Shown: positions 26,682 through 35,573, numbered from the stretch's first letter. The stretch: DNA of 64,000 bases from CAUZFZ01 sp963579025 (GCA_963579025.1 CAUZFZ010000038.1:1-64000), one strand, 5' to 3'. Numbers and translations: made by a program. The notes: generated from the sequence alone by a model not told the origin.

Positions 26682-26888
26682 ATGGTCGCAGCGATTGAAA
26701 AAACGGCGGACCACACGTCAGACCGTCAGCCGGGTTGCGGATGGCGAATGTTCGACCACTACTCGACGCTGGAAGGCGCCGAGTCAAAGCTGTCGGAACT
26801 GACCTCGGCGGGTTTCGACGCACGCCTGTCAATGATCGACGGGCTGAGCATCATCGTCCGGCGCGAAGCACGAGTTTGTCAGCACTGA
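26682..26888 (+). CDS. Small protein of unknown function
   Basis: A 68-aa protein beginning MVAAIEKTADHTSD, with a second half (FDHYSTLEGAESKLSELTSAG and GLSIIVRREA) that looks like a small alpha/beta module of the sort found in DUF2007-like putative signal proteins (weak inference). GGGGGAG lies 11 bases before ATG 26682, a good Shine-Dalgarno match. No signal peptide or membrane segment. It is convergent with the glycosyltransferase gene, 44 bp away. Confidence 0.55.
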   Translation: MVAAIEKTADHTSDRQPGCGWRMFDHYSTLEGAESKLSELTSAGFDARLSMIDGLSIIVRREARVCQH

Positions 26889-26932
26889 CAGACTCGATCA
26901 CGTGGCCTGCGGCCTGAGTGCAACGCGGCGCG

Positions 26933-28732
26933 TCATCGTATGCGAGTTCCGGACGTGTCAGTCGGCCGCGTCACGGTCTGCTCGTGCGAACTCGCTCGAC
27001 CCAGCAACACAAGCGTCTTGTCTGGTCTCGTAAAAAACGGGATCTCTGCCAGGACATCCACTCCGGCGGGCAGAGGCGTCTCCAGAGTGTCCAGGTCAGC
27101 CAGGGTCGTGATCGCGAAATGATCGGCGTCCTGGGCAAGAAACGGCGACAGTCGCGAGACATGGTCCTCTCGAACGGGATGTCCCGCGTAAAACACCCAG
27201 CTCGAACGGAACGCCCCGGCGGCTCGCAGCTCTGGGGCGCTGCTTAGTGAATTCACGGTGTTCATCAGCGAAGCGATCTGCTGACGCTGCCCGATTCGCG
27301 CGGCCGCTGGCCCCAGCAATCCGGCCGTAAACACGATGGCTGTAACAGCAAACGTTCCGATGGCGAACTGCGGTCGTGATCGAAGCAGCATCCAGCTCAC
27401 GATGCCTCCAGCAATCAGCGGCAGCGCGACAATCGCGACCAGTTCGTCACCTGGCGAAAAATGACGGGCCAGGAACACAAGCCCCACGGTCAAAGCCACT
27501 CCGACGGCGATCAGTGTTCCGATTGAGAAGCGGGGCCAGCACATTCGCAACGATGATTTCCCTTCGGCGAGCCGGACTGCGAAATCGGCCATGAGCAGTG
27601 CCAGGCCAGGGTAACACGGCGCCACATAGCTGGGCAGCTTTGTACCGGCCAGCGAGAACAGGCCGACGACCACACCGACCCAGCACAGGCAGAAGATACG
27701 TGACGCGTGCGCGTCGTCCGGTTGCTTCAGCCGCTGAGCCAGGTCCAGTCCCAACGGGATGAAAAACACGGACCACGGAAAGAAGCCCGCGCACATCACC
27801 AATGGGTAGTAGATGATTGGTCCGCCGTGGTGCTCCATGGACTGAGCGAAACGACCCACGTTGTGATCCAGAAAGAACCCGCGAGTCCACTCGCCATCGG
27901 TCCGCAGAGTGACGACCACATACCACGGCAGCGCCACGACGAGACAGGCGAGTGTTGCAGTGACGGGCTTCATCGCGAGGCACGTCTTTACGAAGTGACC
28001 TGGATGAAAAGGACGCAGGCAGGCCGCGACCCACGCGAAAATCCGGCTTGATGACACCGCGTCGCCGGAGCGCTCTGGCAGTCGACGCACGAGCAGAAAC
28101 ATTCCGATGATCGCGGTCGGGAGAACCAGGCCGATGGGGCCTTTGGCCAGTACGGCCAGACCCATGACGCCATACATCAGCGAGAGCACGCGACGGTCCG
28201 ACGGGTAATCAACCACCATCCGCGAGCTGCCAGTTTTTCCGGTCACTGCCACCACATAGATCGCGATTGCAAGCGTCAACAGAAAAATCAGCACGGCATC
28301 CGGTGTGGCCGCTCGAGAAAGCATGACGGGCGTGATCGTTGACGCGAGAACGAGCGCCGCCAGCAGTCCTCGTTTCGCATCGAACAGTCGGACGCCGATC
28401 AGGTAAGTCAGCAGTACTGTGCCCGTCCCGAGTACAGCCGACCAGAATCTGGCGGAGAACTCGTTCACTCCGAACAGCGAGTAGGCGCTCATCATCAGCC
28501 AGTAAAGCATCACGGGCTTATGTGTTCGCAGTTCACCGTTAAACCACGGAACGACCCAGTCGCCGCGTTCCAGCATCTCGGCGGCGCATCCCGCGTTGCG
28601 TGGCTCGTCTTCGTCCCACAGAGGAGCTGCGCCAAGCCAACTGAACAGCACGATGATGGTGACCGCGACAACAATCCCGATGTGGCCGAATCTGCTGTGC
28701 ATCCATGCAACCCCGAAATCGACTGATATCAC
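26933..28732 (-). CDS. GT39-family membrane glycosyltransferase (ArnT-like)
   Basis: A 599-residue integral membrane protein with about 11-12 hydrophobic segments. The N-terminal part has the hallmark of ArnT/PMT-type (GT39) transferases: WDEDEPRNAGCAAEM in the first periplasmic loop, then WFNGELRTHKPVMLYW. These enzymes transfer a sugar from a polyprenyl-phosphate donor to lipid A, protein or another surface acceptor at the periplasmic face. The C-terminal 150 residues form a soluble domain. ATG 28732 gives 599 aa; ATG 28702 (MHSRFGHIG) is an alternative placing the first helix nearer the N-terminus. The gene is divergent from a PAP2 phosphatase gene, a pairing that would fit undecaprenyl-phosphate recycling (inference). 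Confidence 0.88.
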   Translation of the reverse strand: MISVDFGVAWMHSRFGHIGIVVAVTIIVLFSWLGAAPLWDEDEPRNAGCAAEMLERGDWVVPWFNGELRTHKPVMLYWLMMSAYSLFGVNEFSARFWSAVLGTGTVLLTYLIGVRLFDAKRGLLAALVLASTITPVMLSRAATPDAVLIFLLTLAIAIYVVAVTGKTGSSRMVVDYPSDRRVLSLMYGVMGLAVLAKGPIGLVLPTAIIGMFLLVRRLPERSGDAVSSSRIFAWVAACLRPFHPGHFVKTCLAMKPVTATLACLVVALPWYVVVTLRTDGEWTRGFFLDHNVGRFAQSMEHHGGPIIYYPLVMCAGFFPWSVFFIPLGLDLAQRLKQPDDAHASRIFCLCWVGVVVGLFSLAGTKLPSYVAPCYPGLALLMADFAVRLAEGKSSLRMCWPRFSIGTLIAVGVALTVGLVFLARHFSPGDELVAIVALPLIAGGIVSWMLLRSRPQFAIGTFAVTAIVFTAGLLGPAAARIGQRQQIASLMNTVNSLSSAPELRAAGAFRSSWVFYAGHPVREDHVSRLSPFLAQDADHFAITTLADLDTLETPLPAGVDVLAEIPFFTRPDKTLVLLGRASSHEQTVTRPTDTSGTRIR

Positions 28733-28894
28733 ACTGACACGCGTTTCCGTGTCCGGCGGAAAGCTAGTTCAATCGATACGCACTCGGAAGATCAGCCGGT
28801 TCCACACAGGACCAATTCGGCATTGAGGCCGCGAATGGATTCGCCATAACTTTCGAGTCGCAAACAGCGATCGATCCCCTGCCAGGAAGGCGCC

Positions 28895-29629
28895 ATGTCG
28901 GAAAGCGACGTCTGGAAATCGCGGCCAACTATTCACGCTGGAGAACTGCCCGGATCGCAATCCACGGGCGGGCGATCATTCAGCTTCGCTGTGATTCTTG
29001 TGCTGGCTGGCTGCGCTGTGATGCCCTGGGACGTCGCGATCGACCACTGGGTCCGCAGTTGCGATATCCCCGGCATGCTTGACGATGTCTTTGTGGCGGG
29101 CGAGTCGTTCGGGAATGCCGCCGGCGTTCTGCTGATCGCCTTGACCATTTTCGTGCTGGCTCCGCAATATCGGCGGAAGGTCCCCACAATTCTGTGTGCC
29201 GCATTAGGCAGCGGCATTACCAGTCAGGCTTTGAAAGTCTTCGTGACTCGCACTCGCCCGCGCGACCTGCCGGCCGACCTCGCTTCGTTTCGCGATACAT
29301 TCGAGTGGCCATTCCTGGTGACGACTGAAAACATCCGCGTTCGCAGTCTGCCGTCCTCACACACGGCGACGGCCGTCGGTCTGGCCGTTGCTCTGGCCTG
29401 GTGTTTTCCACGCGGACGCTGGTTGTTCGCTGGCCTCGCCGCACTCGTGGCGGTTCAGCGAGTCGAGATTCGGGCTCATTTTCCCAGCGACGTCCTGTTC
29501 GGAGCCGCAGTTGGATGGGTGTTTGCACAGGTCTGGCTGCCGCGGACTCGGGTCGCATCAGAAGCGAGTCAACCCGCTGCTGAGTCGTCCAGGCCTGTCG
29601 ATGGTCCCCCGGCCGCGAAGGCCGCGTGA
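28895..29629 (+). CDS. PAP2-family membrane phosphatase
   Basis: A 244-residue protein with the three PAP2 motifs: K114-x6-R121-P122 (KVFVTRTRP), P-S-S-H at 153-156 (SLPSSHTATA) and R189-x5-H195-x3-D199. All key residues are present. About five transmembrane segments surround them. Such enzymes dephosphorylate lipid pyrophosphates or phosphatidic acid at the membrane. AGGAAGG lies five bases before ATG 28895. The C-terminal 30 residues are an Ala/Pro/Ser-rich tail. The gene is divergent from the GT39 gene, with 162 bp between starts. Confidence 0.9.
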   Translation: MSESDVWKSRPTIHAGELPGSQSTGGRSFSFAVILVLAGCAVMPWDVAIDHWVRSCDIPGMLDDVFVAGESFGNAAGVLLIALTIFVLAPQYRRKVPTILCAALGSGITSQALKVFVTRTRPRDLPADLASFRDTFEWPFLVTTENIRVRSLPSSHTATAVGLAVALAWCFPRGRWLFAGLAALVAVQRVEIRAHFPSDVLFGAAVGWVFAQVWLPRTRVASEASQPAAESSRPVDGPPAAKAA

Positions 29630-29825
29630 TTCCGGCTTTCGGGAACAGGGTTGGACCACTCCTGAAAACGAGGGATTGAATAGGTTGCCGGGGACGAGTT
29701 CCTGAACAACAATGACCCAGAGGTCGAGTGTTTCAGGTCTGGCTGCAGTCGGCCGTTCCTGGGAACCGATGAATCAGGGAACGGCTCTTAAGCCAGATTT
29801 GTCCGAATCAGCCACGAGGCGTCCG

Positions 29826-30206
29826 ATGGCCAAGAAAAAGAAGCTTCCGAAGCAGATCGCGATTATCAACGCGGATAACTGCACCGGATGCGAATCCTGC
29901 CTTGAGGTCTGCCCGGTCGACTGCATCTACATGGTCCCCGGAGACACTCTGCCTTCGTTGCTGCACTTCTGCGAAATCGACGTCGAGCGTTGTGTCGGCT
30001 GCGAAGTGTGCGTGCATATCCCCGGCAAAAAATCCGACCCCTACGAACTGCTGGTTTGTCCGTGGGATGCGATTGAGATGATTCCGACAGTCGAAGCTGG
30101 CTGGCAGGTCGCCGAGAAAGGTGGACCGCCCGAGTACATCGAAGCCAATTGGGAACGTCTGGTCGAACCGGCCATCCGCATGTCAGAATTGGCCGCGGCT
30201 CAGTAG
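29826..30206 (+). CDS. 2x[4Fe-4S] ferredoxin-like protein with insertion
   Basis: A 126-aa soluble protein with a Lys-rich start (MAKKKKLPKQ). The first cluster motif is CTGCESCLEVCPVDC. The second begins CVGCEVC, but 14 residues separate its third Cys from the fourth (HIPGKKSDPYELLVCP), instead of the usual three. The C-terminal 50 residues (VEAGWQVAEKGGPPEYIEANWE) have no familiar fold. It should carry electrons between unknown partners. The upstream frame (29712) is open, but ATG 29826 fits the ferredoxin start and has GAGG six bases before it. Confidence 0.88.
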   Translation: MAKKKKLPKQIAIINADNCTGCESCLEVCPVDCIYMVPGDTLPSLLHFCEIDVERCVGCEVCVHIPGKKSDPYELLVCPWDAIEMIPTVEAGWQVAEKGGPPEYIEANWERLVEPAIRMSELAAAQ

Positions 30207-30315
30207 TCGTTCGACGTTGCGGCGGCTGTTCATGCCCCCACATCCAATCCGCGTCTGTGGCGCGACGCATTGTGAGGGAAGCCGAATAGTTTCGGCCGCG
30301 ACGAGGACATCCGCG

Positions 30316-30731
30316 TCACTCAGGTTCCGCCGCATCATCGCTGATTTCCCCTTTTTGCTCTTCGTCGAGGAGCAGCGCGATATGGGGAGCAATGGCATCG
30401 CGGATTTCACGCAGTTGCCGACGAGTTTCGGTTAGAGACGCTTTCTGCTCGTCAGTCAGACGCAGCGAACCAATCACGTGTTGAAACAACGGCAAGCCTG
30501 TCAGCCCGAAACTGAGACCCTGCTCGCTCGCCTTGAGGCGCTCAACGTGCTGCTCATCAGTCAGAATATCGTTGAGTTCCTGCACGAAGGTGTGCTCCAG
30601 CGGAGCCAGATCCGCAACCATTGCCTGAGCCTACTCCAAACGCTGGGCCTGCGTCATCTGCATGGGAACCCAGTCGGCCATCGGTCAGACGCGTCAGATT
30701 CAACGCCCGGTTCTGGATTGTCGTCAACCAT
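30316..30731 (-). pseudogene. Small helical protein gene with amber codon and frameshift
   Basis: The main open part (30316-30621, 101 aa) has helical LTDEQ blocks (NDILTDEQHVERL, GSLRLTDEQKASL), vaguely like Spy/CpxP-type proteins. In the same frame, upstream of its first ATG, TAG (30633-30631) interrupts a continuation MADWVPMQMTQAQRLE-TAG-AQAM, where CAG to TAG is one base. A strong start (AGGAG seven bases before ATG 30731, MVDDNPEPGVESDASD) is one base out of frame with that continuation. So a frameshift and a nonsense codon appear to separate the proper start from the body. Translation from ATG 30621 or 30681 could still make a shorter product. Confidence 0.5.
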
Positions 30732-30786
30732 CGTGCCTCTCCTGAATCACTGCCCAAGGAGGATTACATCGGCAAACGTACGATTG

Positions 30787-32016
30787 TCAACTGGCCGGAT
30801 CGGCATCCGTTCCAGGGGCAATCACGTCCAGGGTCAGTTCGGGTTTGTATTCGTGCGGACGTTTGCGGACCACGGTCGCTTTTTTGATTTCATCGCCGGC
30901 TTGGACGATGGCAACAATGTCCATGCCGTCGATGACCCGGCCAAAAACTGTATGGCCGCCCTTCTCGGGGACCATGCGGGGATTTAACCACTCGGTCGGA
31001 AGATGAGTCAGGAAGAACTGCGACCCACCCGAATCGAGACCACTGTGTGCCATGCTCAGACTGCCGCGGAAGTGCATGCGGGCATCTTCGCGATAGCACT
31101 CGCACTTGATTGAGTAACCAGGTCCGCCTAAGCCGTCGTTGCCGGGGTCTTCATCGAGTGAGTTGGGGTCGCCGCCCTGGGCCATGAATCCGGGAATGAC
31201 GCGGTGGAACTTAACCCCGTCGTATTTTCCGCCTTCGACCAGGCTCACAAAGTTAGCCACCGAATTCGGGGCCTGATCTTCGAACAGCTCGATCAGGATC
31301 TTTCCACGACTCGTGTCGAATTCCACCCGAGGCAGTGCCTGGTCACCTTCGAGTGCGGCTTCACGCTCTCGGATTGCCTTTTCGGTTTTCCAGAATTCGA
31401 TGTACTCGCTGGTGGCATCGACATAGCCCTGATAGCGGGGATCCAGCCGATTCTCTGCCTTCGCCTCGTTCATCAGCGTGAGAGCTTCTTCGAAGTTGTG
31501 TAGAGCGAACTGCGACACCGCGCCCATGCTGAGGGCATTCTTCGTGCGGCGATCCGCCGCGACGAGCTTCGCGGCGATTGCGGCCGACGTCTCATACAGG
31601 TTTTGATTGAATGCCTTCTGCATGACGATTTCACCCGCATCCAGGTCATCCGGCTGCTGCGCGTAAACGTCCTCTGCCAAGTCCAGCATCTTCGGGTAAA
31701 CCGACACCTCGAACTCGCGAATCAGGTCCGTGTACTGGTCCCGGACCTTCTGTTGCTCCTCGCGTTTCTTCGTATCCGCGAATGCCTTCTTCAGTTCCTG
31801 CAACTGTTCGAAGATGGCCACTCGGCGGTCCAAGGCCGTTTTCCATGCGAGCAGCGGATCCTCAGTTGTTGCCTCTTCCGGAACCGTTGTCGCCGGGGTC
31901 GGGGCTGGGGACACAGCGTCGGCCGGTTTGGGATCATCCGATTCCTGTGCCGGCAGGCTCGCCGTGAGAAGTAGTCCGCACACAGCGGAAAGAACAACTT
32001 GAAATACGCGGGACAT
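30787..32016 (-). CDS. Exported cyclophilin-type peptidyl-prolyl isomerase
   Basis: A 409-residue protein. Residues 1-24 are a signal peptide (MSRVFQVVLSAVCGLLL). About 30-60 is a Pro/Ala/Thr-rich linker, then a helical region of about 170 residues (TPR-like or coiled; weak). The cyclophilin domain fills about 230-400: TSRGKILIELFED, FHRVIPGFMAQGGDP with the catalytic Arg, GSLSMAHSG, SGGSQFFLTH and HTVFGRVIDGMD. It would catalyse prolyl isomerisation in the periplasm. The start is taken at ATG 32016, where the signal begins, not at 32067. The partial pseudogene at 30316-30731 follows on the same strand. Confidence 0.92.
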   Translation of the reverse strand: MSRVFQVVLSAVCGLLLTASLPAQESDDPKPADAVSPAPTPATTVPEEATTEDPLLAWKTALDRRVAIFEQLQELKKAFADTKKREEQQKVRDQYTDLIREFEVSVYPKMLDLAEDVYAQQPDDLDAGEIVMQKAFNQNLYETSAAIAAKLVAADRRTKNALSMGAVSQFALHNFEEALTLMNEAKAENRLDPRYQGYVDATSEYIEFWKTEKAIREREAALEGDQALPRVEFDTSRGKILIELFEDQAPNSVANFVSLVEGGKYDGVKFHRVIPGFMAQGGDPNSLDEDPGNDGLGGPGYSIKCECYREDARMHFRGSLSMAHSGLDSGGSQFFLTHLPTEWLNPRMVPEKGGHTVFGRVIDGMDIVAIVQAGDEIKKATVVRKRPHEYKPELTLDVIAPGTDADPAS

Positions 32017-32734
32017 GGCTCTGATCCTGCCAGAGGGTGAGGGATTGGCTTGCTGCGTCGCATTCACGGACGTGCCTGGCGTTTCGTCAGCCGTGAAGTG
32101 ATGGATGTAGCCGAACTCGCCAGAGTTTGGTTTCCCCGGGTCCGGCCAAAGTCTGGCGACTCCCGCTACACCTCAAAACACAACTGACACAGCACTAGCG
32201 GCTCAACAAGCGACTTTGCTTCCGTTTCGGGAAGTCTAACCGAGTTTATCGGGCGATGCTGCTGCTGAAAACTAACCCGGCCGGAGAGGTCACGTGACCC
32301 GATGGCTACCGGCTTCAGCCACTGAAAGTCGTCTGCCGCGGCAACACTCAGCGAGCCCGGCGCCAACCGTAACCGACCGGCTTTAGCCGCTGAAGCCGGT
32401 GGCAATCGGGAGTTGGCTGAAGCCGACTGGTCATTCGTGCTGCCCACAAACCGTGACGGTCAAAACAACGAAGTCAACTGAAGCCGAAGGAGGTCATGTT
32501 CACCTCAGGAGACGTTACGGTCAGGTCTATGCTGGTAATACAGTCAACAGGAGTATCGGTCGTTGTTGATGGAGAGATGGCTCGGTAGTGTGGCGGGGTC
32601 CTCAAAACCCTGGCCCAACCATCAGGACTCTGATTCGCGTGACGTACATATTAAGGCAGCACAGCGAGGGAATTGATTCAGCTTTATTCAGACGTTTTAC
32701 AGTCACCGGCAACCCGCAGCGGAGGTGTGACGTC
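32017..32734. other. Intergenic region with hairpin repeats
   Basis: This 718-bp divergent region lies between the cyclophilin gene and the DUF1559 gene and has no convincing gene. Repeats related to ACCGGCTTCAGCC occur at 32308-32323, 32376-32400 (hairpin ACCGGCTTTA/TGAAGCCGGT) and, inverted, at 32411-32428. The rest shows nothing clear. Promoter elements for both genes probably lie here. Confidence 0.5.
32308..32428. repeat. Cluster of ACCGGCTTCAGCC inverted repeats
   Basis: Three related segments form hairpins with each other: 32308-32323 pairs with 32411-32428 (AGTTGGCTGAAGCCGACT), and 32376-32385 pairs with 32391-32400. The motif resembles intergenic repeats seen in planctomycetes. Confidence 0.6.
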
Positions 32735-33712
32735 ATGATCAGGCAGGCTCAGCGGAGACGGCACGGGTTTACTCTCATCGAATTACTTGTCGTGATTGCG
32801 ATCATCGCCATTCTGATCGCATTGCTGCTTCCGGCGGTCCAGCAGGCACGGGAGGCCGCCCGTCGGGCGAGTTGTCGCAACAACCTGAAACAGCTTGGGC
32901 TGGCCGTCCACAATTATCACGACGTCCACAATTGCCTGCCGCCGGCCGGGCTCGTGAGCGGCATGTCGGCGACCCAGCCTCCCACTGGCAAGAACTACAG
33001 TTGGATTGTGTTGATTCTGCCCCAGATCGATCAGGGCAACCTGCACAGGCAATTCAATTTCAACACGACCGTGTTCAACCAGACGGGCAATCCACAGGCA
33101 ACCCGACTTGCGGCTCTGGTGTGCCCCAGTGACTCGGGTGACGGTGGCCCTTACATCAGCACCCACACGTCCAACCGGCCATTCGCCAAAGGCAACTACG
33201 CTGCATTTGTCACTCCAATCCACACCGACATGCAGCGTTTGTTTCCGGGAATGCTGACGGCCAACCTGCAACGGTTTGCGAATGTCACTGACGGAGTCAG
33301 CAACACGTGGATGCTCAGTGAAGTCCGTACCCGCAGCCACCCGCAGGACCAGCGGGGTGCCTGGGCTCTGCCCTGGACGGGCACGTCACAGCTCGCGTAC
33401 GACATGCATTCGCTTTCGACGACCAATTTCATCGGCAATCCGGCCAGCGATGTGCAGAGTCCGAACAATCAGACAAGCAACCTGGACATGCTGTATGAGT
33501 GTCCCGACGCTGCCGGCGCTCAACTTGCCAGAATGCCTTGTAATCCGGCGTCAAGAGGCTGGCTCTCTGCCGCTCCGCGCAGTCAGCATGTCGGAGGTGT
33601 CATGGCAGGCTACGGAGACGGTCGAGTGGGTTTCGTGTCCGACAGCATCGACAAAATGCTGATGGGAAACCTGATCAGCATCAACGACGGGGAAACCGTG
33701 ACGCCTCCCTGA
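32735..33712 (+). CDS. DUF1559 pseudopilin-like protein
   Basis: A 325-residue protein. Residues about 9-30 form a type IV pilin-like leader and helix (RHGFTLIELLVVIAIIAIL), with the G/F prepilin cleavage site. Then comes the family signature VQQAREAARRASCRNNLKQLGLAVHNYHD. The C-terminus has the H-x9-DG motif (HVGGVMAGYGDGRVGFV). Planctomycetes carry many such proteins; they are presumed exported and anchored through the helix, but their function is unknown. GGAGG nine bases before ATG 32735 supports this start over the upstream ones. A small membrane protein gene follows after 53 bp. Confidence 0.93.
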   Translation: MIRQAQRRRHGFTLIELLVVIAIIAILIALLLPAVQQAREAARRASCRNNLKQLGLAVHNYHDVHNCLPPAGLVSGMSATQPPTGKNYSWIVLILPQIDQGNLHRQFNFNTTVFNQTGNPQATRLAALVCPSDSGDGGPYISTHTSNRPFAKGNYAAFVTPIHTDMQRLFPGMLTANLQRFANVTDGVSNTWMLSEVRTRSHPQDQRGAWALPWTGTSQLAYDMHSLSTTNFIGNPASDVQSPNNQTSNLDMLYECPDAAGAQLARMPCNPASRGWLSAAPRSQHVGGVMAGYGDGRVGFVSDSIDKMLMGNLISINDGETVTPP

Positions 33713-33765
33713 CGTAAGGAATGACGCACTGGAATTCCAGCTCTCTCCCCAGGCGAGTCTTACAC

Positions 33766-34173
33766 ATGAAACCGTCTCAGATTGCGATTGTCCTGATCGC
33801 CGTTGGGAGCATCTTCGGAGTACTTTCGCTGCTCTGGCCCGCCGCTGTTGGAGGAAAGCGAGCGTACTCTGATGACGACGCGGTGGAGTACCAACAGGCC
33901 AGTGCGAAACTGCACGAACAGAAGACCTCGCACTCCGCCGCGTCCGATCATCACGGCGATGTCGAGAGTGAGGGGCATTCGCACGACCACGCCGACGTCG
34001 CACTGGATGATGAGGCGCTGCAGGCGGCCCAGGAGCGAATGGATGCGATCGAAGCCGTTCGCGACGCCGCCATCAACAGAGGACAGTCAACAGCCGGCGT
34101 CTTCAAGTGGCTGGGCATTCTGACACTCGCTGGCGGGATCATCACCCACTTTGCTGCACGCGGACGCGAGTGA
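33766..34173 (+). CDS. Small two-helix membrane protein, His-rich
   Basis: A 135-aa protein with a transmembrane segment at each end (IAIVLIAVGSIFGVLSLLW near residues 5-23, and WLGILTLAGGIITHF near 112-128). Between them is a polar, acidic stretch with a His cluster (SDHHGDVESEGHSHDHAD) that may bind metal. It follows the DUF1559 gene by 53 bp on the same strand, and such small membrane partners are common beside DUF1559 genes in planctomycetes, so cotranscription is likely. Function unknown. Confidence 0.75.
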   Translation: MKPSQIAIVLIAVGSIFGVLSLLWPAAVGGKRAYSDDDAVEYQQASAKLHEQKTSHSAASDHHGDVESEGHSHDHADVALDDEALQAAQERMDAIEAVRDAAINRGQSTAGVFKWLGILTLAGGIITHFAARGRE

Positions 34174-34300
34174 CCGCGAGGCGCAAGCGTGAAAGGACAG
34201 GCAATCACGCTCCCGATTGGCGTTGTGGAGGTCGGAAAAATCGACGATCCCCCGTGTGTCTCAAGGTGTCACGAAGACCCTTCACCGCGGGCCGTCAGGA

Positions 34301-34558
34301 ATGACATTCAAGCAGATCAGGTCTCTGGGCAGAAAGCTCGTTGCGTTCCTCTCGCTGTTCGATGACTGTTTCGGACGGGTCGACGCGCGGGCTCTGTTGA
34401 GTGTCTATGTCAAAGGCCAGCTCTCCAGCATTCACGGCAAGACCGCCGAGGCTATCGCACTGGCGGCCGGCAGGGCTCCGCGCACCCTGCAGCGCTTCCT
34501 GGAATCCATCAAGTGGGATGAGCAACGACTCCGCGACCACTGTCAGCAACTGGTCGCC
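34301..34558 (+). pseudogene. Truncated IS701-like transposase (N-terminal part)
   Basis: About 86 codons resemble the N-terminus of IS701-family transposases: FLSLFDDCFGRVDAR, VKGQLSSIHGKTAEAIAL, RTLQRFLESIKWDEQ and LRDHCQQLVA. The DDE catalytic domain that should follow is absent; after about 34560 the sequence changes to the reverse strand of an ECF-sigma-like fragment. It is therefore a dead 5' fragment of an insertion sequence. Confidence 0.75.
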
Positions 34559-34595
34559 TTGCAGGCAGGCCCGACAGTTCTCCGTCGTAGACGCA

Positions 34596-34805
34596 TCGAA
34601 AGTGTCGTTCCTGAACCGCGGCGTAGAACGCTCGACAGGCCGACAGCACCACGTCGTCCGCATCAATCCGCTGTGCCATCCTGCTGCACAGCCGCCATGC
34701 AGCCAGCCACCGAAGTCGCGGTAGATATCGACGGAACACCTCGTCCGCCGCACAGTCGTCGCCCGCCTGGAGCCCCTGCGGGAGGCTGTCAACGTTCTGG
34801 CCCAT
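34596..34805 (-). pseudogene. Truncated ECF-type sigma factor (N-terminal part)
   Basis: About 70 residues read MGQNVDSLPQGLQAGDDCAA, then EVFRRYLPRLRWLAAWRL and QRIDADDVVLSACRAFYAA. This matches the start (region 2) of planctomycete ECF sigma factors (L..L..GDE.AA..LF.RY...L..LAR..L...L...D.EDVVQS). Region 4, which contacts the -35 element, is absent because the gene stops at the junction with the transposase fragment. The frame stays open to 34509 and upstream to 34922, but those parts look unrelated. Confidence 0.65.
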
Positions 34806-35131
34806 TGGCGATCTCGCCGAAGATAACCCGTTGTCCCGCCGGCTCGATTGATGGAACTCCCTACGGAACAACGGATCTCGTCGGATGAAATCGAGTTGCG
34901 ACTCCAGCGAAAAGTCACTCATGATTGACGGACTCCGTGTTGTACGGAAGGATGCTGTTGTGTTGATTCACACGGGCGATCAGGAGGCGGGCACTTGAAG
35001 TTGTTTCATCTCAGGTCTGCAGACAGGCGGCTGCAATCCGACAGGGATTCCGAACAGCCGCAGCAGGTTGTCGACTTCGTCGCTCATCCACCCGAGCGCC
35101 GAACGCGTCCCTCGGTCGTTGTGGCGTCCGG
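34806..35131. other. Region without a recognised gene, before the TOMM-type operon
   Basis: This 326-bp region separates the sigma-like fragment from the membrane-protein gene. The minus strand carries a short frame ending at 34980 (MSDEVDNLLRLFGIPVGLQ) with no clear start signal. AGGAGG at about 34982 points plus-ward, but no ATG follows at a suitable distance. A promoter for the operon would be expected here. Confidence 0.4.
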
Positions 35132-35548
35132 GTGTTGCTGCACCTGCTGTTGCTGCAGTTGCTTTCATTCTCTGGGGAGTCTCCTCGGCGCGATGCGCGG
35201 ATCACGGACCTCGTGGTGGACATCCCGGAAGGACGGCTGCCGCTGTGGGCAACGGCCCACATCACGTGGACGGCGTCCAACATCTATTGGCTGTCGGTGA
35301 CCCTGATCAGCCTGCTGATCTCGGTTGGATTCATGTTTTCGGGCGTGCTCGGACTGTTTGCACTTCTTATCTGGATGCCCGCTGCTCAGTTCGGTGCGTC
35401 CGTGCTCGCGCTGGTCGCTGTTGGTCTGTTGCCTGTGACTAATAAATCTGCCGTGCTGGGAAACATTACGCGGATCACACTCGGCAGCGTTATTGGAACG
35501 CTTGTCGGTGGAATCCTGCTGATACCGCTGCTGCTCCTGTTGTTGTAA
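35132..35548 (+). CDS. Small integral membrane protein, first gene of TOMM-type operon
   Basis: A 138-residue protein from GTG 35132. A hydrophobic start (MLLHLLLLQLLSFSG) and three more hydrophobic segments (WLSVTLISLLISVGFMF, LFALLIWMPAAQFGASV, LGSVIGTLVGGILLIPL) predict a membrane protein. A periplasmic or cytoplasmic loop (ITDLVVDIPEGRLPLW) lies near the N-terminus. The start is unsure because no good Shine-Dalgarno precedes it. It lies 25 bp before the SRPBCC gene, so probably cotranscribed with the YcaO/SagB genes. It could serve export or immunity in that cluster; this is inference from position only. Confidence 0.55.
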   Translation: MLLHLLLLQLLSFSGESPRRDARITDLVVDIPEGRLPLWATAHITWTASNIYWLSVTLISLLISVGFMFSGVLGLFALLIWMPAAQFGASVLALVAVGLLPVTNKSAVLGNITRITLGSVIGTLVGGILLIPLLLLLL

Positions 35549-35573
35549 TCGGCCACAAGGTCAGGAATGGATC

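Noticed and set aside
34980..35168. Short minus-strand frame (MSDEVDNLLRLFG...) upstream of the TOMM-type operon as a precursor peptide
   Set aside because: Opposite strand to the operon, no ribosome site, only one Cys and few Ser/Thr in its possible core.
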